In this document: piece by piece, positions 1 through 8,888 of the stretch
Position numbering within the stretch: the first letter of the stretch is position 1
Layout: each line of letters opens with the position of its first letter
Assembly: GCF_024346375.1 (NCBI RefSeq)
Contig: NZ_JAGQCV010000006.1
Span: forward strand, 62,001-126,000
DNA length: 64,000 nucleotides
Source of the DNA: Synechococcus sp. ATX 2A4
GTDB lineage: Bacteria > Cyanobacteriota > Cyanobacteriia > PCC-6307 > Cyanobiaceae
Direction: 5' to 3'
Translations under genes and position numbers: made by a program
The notes under the pieces: model-generated
What the model was told of the DNA's origin: nothing
Database searches by the model: none
What the model saw: the letters and a program-made list of their open reading frames with translations, nothing else

Positions 1-1353
1 GCGGGCTGGCACCACGAATTCCAGCTGGGTGCGGCCGTCGTTGCCGGTTTCCATGTTCTGCATCTCGCCCTTGCGGGTGCCGAGCTTTTCGATGCAGGAG
101 CCCACTGCATCTTCGGGAACGTCCATCACCAGGGTTTCCACCGGCTCGCAGGGGGTGCCGTCGATCGTGCGGAAGATCACCTGCGGCTGGGAGACCTGGA
201 ACTCATAGCCTTCGCGGCGCATGGTTTCGATCAGGATGCCCAGGTGCAGCTCACCGCGGCCACTCACGGAGAAGCGATCGGGGGAGTCGGTGTCTTCCAC
301 CCGCAGCGCCACGTTGGTGAGCAGCTCCTTCTGGAGGCGGTCACGCAGCTGGCGGCTGGTGACGAACTTGCCCTCCTTGCCGGCGAATGGCGAATCGTTG
401 ACCACGAAGGTCATCTGAAGGGTGGGTTCGTCCACCCGGATCAGGGGCAGCGCTTCGGGGTGATCCGGGCAGGCGATGGTTTCGCCAATGTTCACCTCAT
501 CGAAGCCCGCCACGGCCACCAGGTCGCCGGCGCTGGCCTGCTCGATCTCCACCCGCTGCAGGCCCTGGAAGCCGAGCAGCTTGCTGATCCGGCCACGCTT
601 GATGCTGCCGTCGTCGCGGATCAGGGCGGCACTCTGGCCGGCCTTGATGGTGCCGTTGTGGATGCGGCCAATCATGATCCGACCCAGAAAGTCGGAATAG
701 TCGAGTGTGGTGACCTGCAGCTGCAACGGCTTTTCAGGATCTCCGACCGGCGGCGGCACATGGCGCAGGATGGCGTCGAAGAGCGGCTTCATGTTTTCGC
801 TCTCGGTGGCCATGTCGGGCTTGGCGTAGCCGCCCATACCGCTGCCGAACAGGTAGGTGAAGTCGCACTGGTCGTCGTCGGCACCGAGCTCCAGGAACAG
901 ATCCAGCACCTTGTCCACCGCCTGCTCAGGGTCGACGCGGGCCCGGTCGATCTTGTTGACAAACACAATCGGCCGCAGGCCCTGCTCGAGGGCTTTCTTG
1001 AGCACGAAGCGGGTCTGGGGCATGGGCCCCTCGTTGGCGTCCACGATCAGCAGGGCGCCATCGACCATGCCGAGCACCCGCTCCACCTCACCGCCGAAGT
1101 CGGCGTGTCCGGGGGTGTCAACAATGTTGATGCGCACGCCGGCGTAATCGACAGCAGTGTTCTTGGAGAGGATCGTGATGCCGCGCTCCCGCTCCAGGTC
1201 GTTGGAGTCCATCACGCACGTGGGCACAGCCTCGCCGTCCCGGAAGATCCCCGACTGTTGAAGCAGGGCATCCACGAGGGTGGTCTTGCCGTGGTCAACG
1301 TGGGCGATGATCGCGATATTGCGAATCGGTGCGCTCTGGGAAGCGGCGCTCAT
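1..1353 (-). CDS. typA: Translational GTPase TypA/BipA (C-terminus beyond window)
   Basis: Ribosome-associated GTPase of the EF-G/LepA superfamily, linked to stress adaptation and ribosome assembly. The leftward frame begins [20 protein letters not shown] and shows the P-loop HVDHGKTT near residue 20, the switch [17 protein letters not shown], and [12 protein letters not shown] as the G4 motif, followed by the domain II and EF-G-like domain III/V sequence. The ATG at 1351-1353 is the natural start because the family N-terminus begins just there. About 450 codons are present of a usual length near 600, so the end lies left of the window. The gene is the last in its direction here and follows a VanY-type gene on the same strand after 61 bases. 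Confidence 0.95.
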   Translation of the reverse strand, partial: MSAASQSAPIRNIAIIAHVDHGKTTLVDALLQQSGIFRDGEAVPTCVMDSNDLERERGITILSKNTAVDYAGVRINIVDTPGHADFGGEVERVLGMVDGALLIVDANEGPMPQTRFVLKKALEQGLRPIVFVNKIDRARVDPEQAVDKVLDLFLELGADDDQCDFTYLFGSGMGGYAKPDMATESENMKPLFDAILRHVPPPVGDPEKPLQLQVTTLDYSDFLGRIMIGRIHNGTIKAGQSAALIRDDGSIKRGRISKLLGFQGLQRVEIEQASAGDLVAVAGFDEVNIGETIACPDHPEALPLIRVDEPTLQMTFVVNDSPFAGKEGKFVTSRQLRDRLQKELLTNVALRVEDTDSPDRFSVSGRGELHLGILIETMRREGYEFQVSQPQVIFRTIDGTPCEPVETLVMDVPEDAVGSCIEKLGTRKGEMQNMETGNDGRTQLEFVVPAR

Positions 1354-1382
1354 GCGTGATGTCTCCTTCAATCCTTTCTGAC

Positions 1383-1400
1383 GCAACCACTACTGGTTGC
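1383..1400. terminator. Small perfect hairpin between vanY-type gene and typA
   Basis: GCAACCA and TGGTTGC form a 7-bp perfect stem with a CTAC loop. It lies 15 bases past the stop of the leftward VanY-type gene and 30 bases before typA. There is no T tract, so it may be a weak terminator or part of the typA leader. Confidence 0.4.
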
Positions 1401-1414
1401 AATGAACCTTCACC

Positions 1415-2185
1415 CTATCCCAGCCCGCTCCGCTGAGATCGCTGCAGCTGTCGGGCCGGTTCAAACATCCGCAGCGCCTCCGCTGAACCCTCGAAGCGCC
1501 AGTGCCAGGGCTCATAGGTGACGCCCTGGGCATTGCCGCGGGGAAACGACAGCTTGAAGTGATACCGGTTGGCGTTCTCCTTCAGCCAGCGGAAGGCGGG
1601 GGTGAGCTCGAAGCCCTCGCTGAAGTGGGCAGCGGGCCGGCTGCCATCGCCGAGATCGATGGCATATCCGGTGCTGTGCTCGGAAAAGCCCGGTGGCGCG
1701 CTCACCAGAGCGCGCTCCTCGGCGCTCTGGTTGCGCTCCGATTTGACATCAAAAAAAATCTGCTGCTGCAGATCCACTGAGCGGAAGCCGCTCAGCAGAC
1801 GCAGGTCCACCCCGTCAGCGGCCGCCTGCCGCTGCATGGCGAGCAGCTCGCGGGCGGCCTCCTCATGCAGCATCAGGCCCGGTGCCACGTTGGTGAGCCG
1901 ATCCGGCGGCGCCTCTGCATAGGGGAAGTGGCCCAGCAGCCTGCCATCGCTGCCCAGGCGGGCATCAAGGCCAGGCACAGGGGGCGGGGTGAGCAGCTGG
2001 GCCAGGGGCTCGCGAAAGAGAAATCCGAGCGTGCTGCCGCCCACGAGCAACACCAGCAAGGTGCCAAAAACCGTGCGCAGCGATTGCCGGCGGGGCTGCC
2101 CGGGGCGCACCGATCGCTGGGCCATCGGGATGTCGTCGCCCCGATGACGCGCGGACATTCGCGGGGGCAAAGGGCGTGGCAACAA
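1415..2185 (-). CDS. D-alanyl-D-alanine carboxypeptidase, VanY/LdcB type (M15B)
   Basis: Membrane-anchored peptidase that trims the terminal D-Ala of peptidoglycan stem peptides. After a basic N-terminus there is one membrane segment (TVFGTLLVLLVGGSTLGFLF), then the M15 zinc fold: SEHSTGYAIDL carries the first His and Asp ligands and EPWHWRF the catalytic Glu and last His. The length, 256 residues, fits the family. The start is uncertain: the upstream ATG is taken here, but an internal ATG at 2125 (MAQRSVRP) would give a more ordinary N-terminus. It is divergent from chlP. Which stem peptide it uses cannot be told from sequence. Confidence 0.85.
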   Translation of the reverse strand: MLPRPLPPRMSARHRGDDIPMAQRSVRPGQPRRQSLRTVFGTLLVLLVGGSTLGFLFREPLAQLLTPPPVPGLDARLGSDGRLLGHFPYAEAPPDRLTNVAPGLMLHEEAARELLAMQRQAAADGVDLRLLSGFRSVDLQQQIFFDVKSERNQSAEERALVSAPPGFSEHSTGYAIDLGDGSRPAAHFSEGFELTPAFRWLKENANRYHFKLSFPRGNAQGVTYEPWHWRFEGSAEALRMFEPARQLQRSQRSGLG

Positions 2186-2239
2186 GCTTGAAACAATCGT
2201 AGGGGCCAGGCCCTGCGGTGCCTCAAAAGCCCGAACAGG

Positions 2240-2260
2240 AGTGTTAGCTTCCAGCCCAGG
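2240..2260 (+). promoter_or_regulatory. chlP promoter-like element shared with apcF
   Basis: A 21-base stretch ending 26 bases before the chlP ATG has a TG-N-TAGCTT extended -10 shape followed by CCAGC and CAGG. The same stretch, with two differences, lies upstream of apcF at 31207-31227 on the minus strand. No good -35 box is visible. Its role as a promoter is inferred from position and repetition only. Confidence 0.5.
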
Positions 2261-2286
2261 ATCGTTCCAGCGGAGCAGGTTTCAAG

Positions 2287-3669
2287 ATGTTGCGAGTCGC
2301 GGTGGTGGGCGGCGGCCCAAGCGGTTCCTGTGCTGCGGAGGTCCTCGCCAAGGCGGGCATCGAAACCTGGTTGTTTGAGCGAAAGCTTGATAACGCCAAG
2401 CCCTGCGGTGGTGCCATTCCGCTCTGCATGGTCTCGGAGTTTGACCTGCCGGAGTCGATCATCGACCGCAAGGTTCGCAACATGAAGATGATTTCCCCTT
2501 CCAATCGTGAGGTGGACATTCATCTTGATAACGCGGATGAATACATCGGCATGTGCCGCCGTGAAGTGCTTGACGGCTTCCTGCGCAACCGTGCTGCTGA
2601 GCTTGGCACTCACCTGGTCAACGGGCTGGTTCAGAGCATCGACACCGGCAAGAACCGCCAGGGGCCCTACACCCTTAAATATGCGGATTACTCTGCCGGT
2701 GGCCCCACCGGCGTGATCAAGACCCTGGAAGTGGATCTGATCGTTGGTGCCGATGGGGCCAACAGCCGCGTGGCCAAGGCGATGGATGCCGGCGACTACA
2801 ACGTCGCCATTGCGTTTCAGGAGCGCATTCGTCTTCCCAAGGAAGAGATGGCCTACTACGAAGATCTCGCTGAGATGTACGTGGGCACCGATGTGTCCCC
2901 CGATTTCTACGCCTGGGTTTTTCCGAAATTCGACCACGTGGCCGTCGGTACCGGCACCATGCAGGTCAATCAGGCGTTGATCAAAGGCCTCCAGAAGGGC
3001 ATCCGGGAACGGGCCTCCGCTCGCCTGCTCAACGGTGAAGTGATCAAGGTGGAAGCCCACCCGATCCCCGAGCATCCCCGTCCCCGCCGGGTGGTGGGTC
3101 GCATGGCCCTGGTGGGCGACGCCGCTGGCTACGTGACCAAGAGCTCCGGTGAAGGTATTTACTTTGCTGCCAAGAGTGGCCGCATGTGCGCCGAGCAGAT
3201 CGTGGCGGCCAGCGGCGCTGGAGCAACGATTCCCACCGAGAAAGATCTAAAGGTTTATATCAAGAAGTGGGACCGCAAATACGGCGCCACCTACAAAGTT
3301 CTTGAGCTTCTCCAGAACATCTTCTATCGCAACGATGCCGCCCGCGAGGCGTTCGTTGAAATGTGCGACGACAAAGATGTGCAGCGCCTCACCTTCGACA
3401 GCTACCTCTACAAGCGGGTGGTGATGATGAACCCCTGGCAGCAGCTCAAGCTCACCCTGCTCACCCTCGGCTCCGTGCTGCGCGGTCAGGCCCTGGCCCC
3501 CGTCGGCTATGAGCCGGTGAAGAGCGCTGTCCGCACCCAGGCGGAAATGGAGTTGTACGCCGCCACGGGTTCTCTGCATCCACGCCAGGTGGAAGCAGTG
3601 CCCGCCGCAGACGCCGTCGCCACTCAGGCCGAGGCCGAGGAGAGGGAACCCGCCTTGATGGGCCACTGA
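2287..3669 (+). CDS. chlP: Geranylgeranyl diphosphate/chlorophyllide reductase
   Basis: Reduces the geranylgeranyl group to phytyl for chlorophyll a, tocopherol and phylloquinone, using NADPH at the thylakoid. The protein starts MLRVAVVGGGPSGSCAAEVL, a Rossmann FAD-binding motif of the GG-reductase family. PCGGAIPLCMVSEFDLPESI and the second FAD motif VGDAAGYVTKSSGEGIYFA are characteristic of cyanobacterial and plant ChlP. At 460 residues it is family length; the last 40 residues are a low-complexity Ala/Glu tail. It stands alone, facing glyS, with a hairpin between them, and has a promoter-like element upstream shared with apcF. Confidence 0.97.
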   Translation: MLRVAVVGGGPSGSCAAEVLAKAGIETWLFERKLDNAKPCGGAIPLCMVSEFDLPESIIDRKVRNMKMISPSNREVDIHLDNADEYIGMCRREVLDGFLRNRAAELGTHLVNGLVQSIDTGKNRQGPYTLKYADYSAGGPTGVIKTLEVDLIVGADGANSRVAKAMDAGDYNVAIAFQERIRLPKEEMAYYEDLAEMYVGTDVSPDFYAWVFPKFDHVAVGTGTMQVNQALIKGLQKGIRERASARLLNGEVIKVEAHPIPEHPRPRRVVGRMALVGDAAGYVTKSSGEGIYFAAKSGRMCAEQIVAASGAGATIPTEKDLKVYIKKWDRKYGATYKVLELLQNIFYRNDAAREAFVEMCDDKDVQRLTFDSYLYKRVVMMNPWQQLKLTLLTLGSVLRGQALAPVGYEPVKSAVRTQAEMELYAATGSLHPRQVEAVPAADAVATQAEAEEREPALMGH

Positions 3670-3688
3670 CGCGCATCCGTTTTGGTGG

Positions 3689-3710
3689 CGCCGCTGGATG
3701 TCCAGCGGCG
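3689..3710. terminator. Bidirectional hairpin between chlP and glyS
   Basis: CGCCGCTGGA and TCCAGCGGCG are perfect inverted copies, giving a 9-bp GC-rich stem with an ATGT loop. It sits between the ends of two converging genes and is followed by TCCTCCTTT on the plus strand. Position and symmetry suit a shared terminator. Confidence 0.65.
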
Positions 3711-3729
3711 TCCTCCTTTGCGTCTGCTG

Positions 3730-5898
3730 TCAGCCCTCGAGGGCGTTGAAATCGGCGAGCACCTCTGATTGGTTGGTGAGCACCGCCAGCAGGTTCAGCC
3801 GGTTGGCGCGCACGGCCAGGTCGTCGCACATCACCATCACGCTCGCCTCGCCATCGAAGAAGGCGGCCAGCGCTCCGGCGCCTCGGCCGAGGCCCGCGGC
3901 AAGGGCGCTGTAGTTGATGCTGCCGGCCTCTCCGCAGGCCAGCGGCGCAATGGCCTGCAGCACGGCCAGCAGTTGCGCTTCGCTGCTGGAGGTGAAGCGG
4001 GCTGGCTCCACCACGCCGTCCGCCCGCAGCACCTCTGCGCTGAGCCCGCTGTGCTGGGCCAACCGCGCTGCGCGCTGCACGACGGCCTGCACCTCCTTGA
4101 GGGCGCCGTTCGCCCGTAGGCCTGCCAGCACCTGGGCCCGCTCCCAGGCGTCGAGCGGATGGCGCAGCAGGCGCTCGCCTTGGGCTGGGGCTCCCGCCAC
4201 CGCCCGCACCAGATCCGCATCGAAGCCTTCCTCCTCCAGTTGGGCCACGAGCCGCTGGCGCAGAAACTCCTGCAGCTCCAGCGCCAGGGCGGCGGAATCC
4301 ACCTCCAAGCCCGGCAGCAGCGCCTGCCAGTGCGCCGTGGCGCGCTGCAGCAGCGCGCGCAGGTCGAGGCGCCAGCCCTGGGCGTGGAGCACCTGCAGCA
4401 GGCCATTGGCGGCCCGCCGCAGTCCATAGGGATCGGAGGATCCGCTCGGTCGCTCTCCTTTGGCGTAGATGCTGAGCAGCAGTTCCAGCCGCTCCGCCAT
4501 TGCCACCACCGCTCCGGCAGCGGAGCTGGGCAGGCGATCGCCGGCCCCCCGCGGCAGGTAGTGCTCCAGCACAGCCAAAGCCACGCTGCGCGATTCGCCT
4601 TCCTCCAGCACATATTTCGCCCCCATCACCCCCTGCAGCTCCGGGAATTCGCCCACCATCTGGCTCACCAGATCGTGCTTGCAGAGTTCGGCGGCGCGGC
4701 GGGCGGCTAGGGCGTCGTCGTCTGCCACCGCCAGTGCCTCCAGCAGCGTGTCGGTGAGCCAGCAGATCCGCTCGGCACGTTGTTTCAGGTTGCCCAGCCC
4801 TTCGGCGAAGGTGACCCGCTCCAGCTGGCTGAGGCGGTCGTGGCTGCGCACCCGGCGGTCCGCGTCGAGAAAGAAGGCGGCATCAGCCAGCCGCGCCCTC
4901 AGCACCCGCTCGTTGCCCCGGCGCACCGTGGGGGCCGCCGCCTCCAGCCCGTTGCCGATGCAAAGAAAGTTGGGCAGCAAGGTGGCTCGGGCCGAGAGCG
5001 CCAGCTCATCGGGCTGAACGCCCATCTGCTCCAGTGGCACGTAGCGCTGGTGTGAGCGCATCACTGTGCTCAGCACCTCGGGGGGCAGGGCCAGGAAGTG
5101 CGCGTCGATGCTGCCTTCGATCAGTGAGGGGCGCTCGACCAGATCGACCAGCTCATCGAACAGCGCCTCCGGCAGATCGGGCCGTGCGCCGGCGGCGCCG
5201 GCTGCCGCCTCCAGCTCCTGCCTGATCCACTGGGCGCGCTGCTGGCGGTCGACCTGCACCCCGGCGGCGGCCAGCTCCTGCCTGTAGGTGTGTGCCGCGG
5301 TGATCGACACCTCCGTCTGCACGAGCCGGTGGCCGCGGCTGAGGCGGCCGCTCTGGATGCAGGGATCGGTGGCCGGCAACTGCACGGGAATCACCCGTTC
5401 ATCAAGCAGGGCCACCAGCCAGCGCACCGGCCGGCTGAAGCGACTGTCTCCCTGGCCCCAGCGCATGAAGCGCCGTCCCTGCAGGGCATCGATCCAGCCG
5501 GGGATCAGGCCGCTCAGCAGCTCGACGGTGGGCTGCCCTTGCTGCCGGACGCGGGCGAAGACGAACGGCCCTTTCGGGGTCTGGCGCACGTCAAGATCGG
5601 TGGCGGCCACGCCGCAGCGACGGGCGAAGCCGATGGCGGCCGGTGCCGGCTCCCCGTTCACGAAGGCCTGCTCCGCCGGTGGCCCCTTGCGCTCCTCTTC
5701 CTGATCGGCCTGGCGCTCCGGTAGGCCACTCACGCAGATGGCGAGGCGGCGGGGCGTGCTGCCGGACCACACCGCCTCCAGCGGCAGGTTGTGCGCGCTC
5801 AGCGCCTGGCGCACCTGCTGCTCCAGCTGGGGGAGGGCCATCCGGGCGAAATCCGCCGGCAGTTCCTCGGTGCCGATCTCCAGCAGGAACGTGGCCAC
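3730..5898 (-). CDS. glyS: Glycyl-tRNA synthetase beta subunit
   Basis: Beta chain of the bacterial alpha2-beta2 glycyl-tRNA synthetase, needed for tRNA recognition and charging. The start MATFLLEIGTEELPADFARM is the hallmark of GlyS, and the body carries PKGPFVFARVRQQGQP, RRFMRWGQGDSRFSRPVRWL and the HD-like and anticodon-binding C-terminal parts (DPYGLRRAANGLLQVL). The length, 722 residues, is normal. Initiation is at a GTG. The partner glyQ is not in the window. It converges with chlP and is divergent from sir. Confidence 0.97.
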   Translation of the reverse strand: MATFLLEIGTEELPADFARMALPQLEQQVRQALSAHNLPLEAVWSGSTPRRLAICVSGLPERQADQEEERKGPPAEQAFVNGEPAPAAIGFARRCGVAATDLDVRQTPKGPFVFARVRQQGQPTVELLSGLIPGWIDALQGRRFMRWGQGDSRFSRPVRWLVALLDERVIPVQLPATDPCIQSGRLSRGHRLVQTEVSITAAHTYRQELAAAGVQVDRQQRAQWIRQELEAAAGAAGARPDLPEALFDELVDLVERPSLIEGSIDAHFLALPPEVLSTVMRSHQRYVPLEQMGVQPDELALSARATLLPNFLCIGNGLEAAAPTVRRGNERVLRARLADAAFFLDADRRVRSHDRLSQLERVTFAEGLGNLKQRAERICWLTDTLLEALAVADDDALAARRAAELCKHDLVSQMVGEFPELQGVMGAKYVLEEGESRSVALAVLEHYLPRGAGDRLPSSAAGAVVAMAERLELLLSIYAKGERPSGSSDPYGLRRAANGLLQVLHAQGWRLDLRALLQRATAHWQALLPGLEVDSAALALELQEFLRQRLVAQLEEEGFDADLVRAVAGAPAQGERLLRHPLDAWERAQVLAGLRANGALKEVQAVVQRAARLAQHSGLSAEVLRADGVVEPARFTSSSEAQLLAVLQAIAPLACGEAGSINYSALAAGLGRGAGALAAFFDGEASVMVMCDDLAVRANRLNLLAVLTNQSEVLADFNALEG

Positions 5899-5985
5899 GC
5901 AAGCGTCTCAACAGCCACCGACTGTATTGAACGCCAGTGACGACGCGGCTGCTTCGCTACCTTCAAAGAACCTGGTAGCACCAAC

Positions 5986-7812
5986 GTGACCCTGACCCCC
6001 AAACGTGTTCGCATGTCCGCGGGGGAGGGGGCGGCCCTGGGCGGCCCTGCAGCGGGTACGGTCAGCAAGGCGGCGGCACAACCAACGGCCGCCACCGATC
6101 TGCCACCCACCAAATTCGAGCTGCTCAAGGCGGCCAGTGGCCATCTCAAGGAGCCCCTGGCCACCGAACTGGAGAACGACAAGCCCTTCTTCACCGATGG
6201 CGCCGTCCAGATCCTCAAGTTCCACGGCAGCTATCAGCAGGACAACCGCGACAACCGCCAGAAGGGTCGTGAAAAGGACTGGCAGATGATGCTGCGGTTG
6301 CGCAGCCCCGCCGGGCGCATCCCGGTGCCGCTGTACCTGGCCATGGACGACCTGTCCAACAACCTCGGCAACGGCACGCTGCGCGTCACCACGCGCCAGG
6401 CCTTCCAGATGCACGGCATCGCCAAGGCCGATCTGCGCGAGGTGATCGGCACGATCGTGCGCGCCTTGGGCTCCACCCTGGCGGCCTGCGGCGACATCAA
6501 CCGCAACGTGATGGCCCCTGCGGCCCCCTTTGAGAAGGGCGGCTACCCCGCCGCGCGTCGGCTGGCGGATCAGATCGCCGATCTGCTCTCCCCTGAGGCC
6601 GCCGAGGGCTCCTACCTGGATCTCTGGGTGGAAGGGGATCACAGCTATCGCTTCAAGCCCGACAAGCCGGTGCGGGAGGCGCGCGAGCGCCAGCACGAAG
6701 GGGCTCTTTACAGCGGTGATCCCACTGAGCCCCTCTACGGCGGCACCTACCTGCCGCGCAAGTTCAAGGTGGCGGTCACGGTGCCGGGCGACAACTCCGT
6801 GGATCTGCTCACCCAGGACATCGGTCTGGTGGTGTTCACCGACCCGAGCGGCCGCCTCAGGGGCTGCAACGTGTATGTGGGCGGGGGCATGGGCCGCACC
6901 CACAACAAGGACGAAACCTTTGCGCGCACCGCCGATCCGCTCGGGTACGTGGCCGCTGACCACGTGCTCGATCTCGTCCAGGCGATCGCCGCCCTGCAGC
7001 GTGACCACGGCGACCGCCAGGTGCGGCGCCATGCCCGCATGAAGTACCTGATTCACGACCGTGGTATCGCCTGGTTCAAGCAGGAGCTCAAGCGCTACTT
7101 CCCCCATCCGCTTCGGGGTCTGCAGAACGAGCCCACCCCGCGCCTCGCCGACTACCTGGGCTGGCATCGCCAGAGCGCCAATCTCTGGTTCGTGGGCCTG
7201 CCCCTGCTCTGCGGCCGCCTCGAAGGCGAGCGCAAGCAGGGCCTGCGCCGGCTGGTGGAAACCTTCCAGCTGGAGGTGCGGCTCACCCCCAACCAGGACC
7301 TGCTGCTCTGCAACATCGGCACCCCCCAGCGCAGTTCGGTGCGCGCGGCTCTGGCAGAGCTTGGTTTCCAGGCCCCCGAGGCCCCCGATCTGCTGGCTCG
7401 CCATGCGATCGCCTGTCCGGCCCTGCCCACCTGTGGGCTGGCGGTCACAGAATCGGAACGCATCCTTCCCGATGTGCTCCAGCGTCTCGATGCCCTGCTG
7501 CAGCGCCTGGAGATTGAGAAACCCGTGTTGGTGCGCATGACCGGCTGCCCCAATGGCTGCGCCCGCCCGTACATGGCCGAGATCGGCCTGGTGGGCAGCG
7601 GCGTGGAGCAATACCAGCTCTGGCTGGGGGGCACCCCCAACCTCACCCGTCTGGCCACCCCCTTCCTGGAGCGGATGCCGCTGGCGGAGCTGGAGAACAC
7701 CCTTGAGCCGCTCCTGCGGGGCTGGAAGGCGGCCGGCGGGCGGCGCAGCTTCGGTGAGCACGTGGCCCAGCTGGGTGACGCCGCCGTGCGTGAGGCCCTG
7801 CACGCATGTTGA
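5986..7812 (+). CDS. sir: Ferredoxin-sulfite reductase
   Basis: Six-electron reduction of sulfite to sulfide with photosynthetic ferredoxin, the last step of sulfate assimilation. Two nitrite/sulfite reductase half-domains are visible. The siroheme/4Fe-4S ligands are ACPALPTC (Cys near residues 475 and 481) and TGCPNGCARPY (Cys near 520 and 524), spaced C-X5-C and C-X3-C. KQGRGKR-like motifs of nitrite reductase are absent and TRQAFQMHGI is present, favouring sulfite reductase. It begins at GTG 5986, with ATG 6013 as an alternative. Its stop overlaps the next gene by 7 bases, which suggests translational coupling. Confidence 0.93.
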   Translation: MTLTPKRVRMSAGEGAALGGPAAGTVSKAAAQPTAATDLPPTKFELLKAASGHLKEPLATELENDKPFFTDGAVQILKFHGSYQQDNRDNRQKGREKDWQMMLRLRSPAGRIPVPLYLAMDDLSNNLGNGTLRVTTRQAFQMHGIAKADLREVIGTIVRALGSTLAACGDINRNVMAPAAPFEKGGYPAARRLADQIADLLSPEAAEGSYLDLWVEGDHSYRFKPDKPVREARERQHEGALYSGDPTEPLYGGTYLPRKFKVAVTVPGDNSVDLLTQDIGLVVFTDPSGRLRGCNVYVGGGMGRTHNKDETFARTADPLGYVAADHVLDLVQAIAALQRDHGDRQVRRHARMKYLIHDRGIAWFKQELKRYFPHPLRGLQNEPTPRLADYLGWHRQSANLWFVGLPLLCGRLEGERKQGLRRLVETFQLEVRLTPNQDLLLCNIGTPQRSSVRAALAELGFQAPEAPDLLARHAIACPALPTCGLAVTESERILPDVLQRLDALLQRLEIEKPVLVRMTGCPNGCARPYMAEIGLVGSGVEQYQLWLGGTPNLTRLATPFLERMPLAELENTLEPLLRGWKAAGGRRSFGEHVAQLGDAAVREALHAC

Positions 7813-8183
7813 TCCGCTCGCTGGGGCTCGCGCTTGCGCTCGCTGCCCTCGGCCTGGCCGGGCCCGCAGCGCACAGCCAGGACCGACGCACCCCGCTCGC
7901 CCCGGTTCAGACGTTCGAGCCGGATCCGCTCACCTGCAAGAGCAACAATCTGCTGGCTGCCTACCGGCGCCAACTCAATCAGTTCGCCAGCCAACCGCCG
8001 AAGGTGCTTGCCCGCCTGCGGGAGGTGCAACTGGAGATGGGGGAAGCCACCTTGAAACGCTGCGCCGCGCTCGGCTACCTCAGCCGGCCGGACGCGGAGC
8101 AGATCTGGCGCGAGTTTCAGCTGATGCCGTTGCCCACCGCCACCGTGCCCTCCCCAGACCCGGCGCCCGTCCAGCGCCCGTAA
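7806..8183 (+). CDS. Small secreted protein coupled to sulfite reductase
   Basis: 125 residues with a clear signal peptide (MLIRSLGLALALAALGLAGPAAHS, shown only in part here) and a mature part of about 100 residues: a single Cys near CKSNNLLAAYRRQLNQF, an amphipathic helix with LREVQLEMGEATLKRCAALG, and a Pro-rich tail. I recognise no domain. The start lies inside the end of sir, so it is probably cotranslated with it. Its last 67 bases overlap the converging VanX-type gene. A periplasmic or lumenal location is inferred from the signal peptide alone. Confidence 0.7.
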   Translation: MLIRSLGLALALAALGLAGPAAHSQDRRTPLAPVQTFEPDPLTCKSNNLLAAYRRQLNQFASQPPKVLARLREVQLEMGEATLKRCAALGYLSRPDAEQIWREFQLMPLPTATVPSPDPAPVQRP

Positions 8184-8866
8184 CAGGCCTGCGCAGCGCC
8201 GCTGCGCCAGGCCCACAGCTGATCGCCATGGCTGAAGTGCCACCACTCGTTGGGGTGCTGGCTCAAGCCGGCCGCCACCATCACCTCCTGCAGCAAGTGT
8301 CGCCGCCGGTGCCAGTTCGCCGCAGGGCTGCTGGGATCCTCTGCGGCGGCGCTGGCGTAGTGCTCAGGCTCTGAGATCGCGCCGATCGCATCGATCGCCC
8401 CGCCCATCGCCAGCAGCGCGCCTGCCGGTCCGGCCAGGGTGAGATCCACGGCTGCCCCTGTGCTGTGCGGCGGCGGCGTGGCTGGATCGGCGCTGGGCGG
8501 GGCCCAGAAGCGGCCCACCTCTGCGGCCACGGCCTCGCGCTCCGGGCCCGGGCGCTGGGGATCCACTCCTCGGGCCCGGCATTCTTCCCGCAGCGCGTGT
8601 TCCACCATGAAGGCCTGCACCGCCAGTGGCCGCCAGGCATCAAACACCGCCAGCCGCCAGCCGTGCTGCTGCTGCTGCAGGGCAGCCTGGGCCTGCAGCA
8701 GACGCTCCACCACCCCCTGCCGCAGGCGGAACGGACAGCCGGCCTGGCCATAGGGGGCCCCGAGGGCCACATAGGGGTGGGGTTCGAGCCGGAGCAGCTC
8801 GGCCGGGAGTGCGATCAGCGGTTCGCCGTTGTCTTCGATCGGGACCGAGCTCCAGGGACGCGGCAC
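8117..8866 (-). CDS. D-alanyl-D-alanine dipeptidase, VanX type (M15D)
   Basis: Zinc peptidase expected to split D-Ala-D-Ala or related dipeptides. DAWRP, HSTGAAVDLTL (the SxHxxGxAxD zinc motif) and EWWHFS (catalytic Glu and third ligand) are all intact, in the order seen in VanX. No signal peptide is seen, so a cytoplasmic role in D-Ala recycling is likely. It begins at GTG. The gene lies 22 bases before the recG stop on the same strand, so it is probably cotranscribed with recG. No vanH/vanA/vanR/vanS genes are nearby, so there is no reason to call resistance. Its 3' end overlaps the converging gene by 67 bases. Confidence 0.88.
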   Translation of the reverse strand: MPRPWSSVPIEDNGEPLIALPAELLRLEPHPYVALGAPYGQAGCPFRLRQGVVERLLQAQAALQQQQHGWRLAVFDAWRPLAVQAFMVEHALREECRARGVDPQRPGPEREAVAAEVGRFWAPPSADPATPPPHSTGAAVDLTLAGPAGALLAMGGAIDAIGAISEPEHYASAAAEDPSSPAANWHRRRHLLQEVMVAAGLSQHPNEWWHFSHGDQLWAWRSGAAQACYGRWTGAGSGEGTVAVGNGIS

Positions 8867-8888
8867 GGCGGCAGACCAGGGGAAGGCT

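Noticed and set aside
5908-7803. Open frame of 631 codons opposite sulfite reductase
   Set aside because: Shadow of sir with no recognisable motif; sir carries all cofactor ligands.
8117-8866. Vancomycin-resistance type locus (VanX and VanY homologues both within 8 kb)
   Set aside because: The two M15 peptidases are not adjacent, and no VanH, VanA, VanR or VanS homologue is present; both families are common in wall metabolism.
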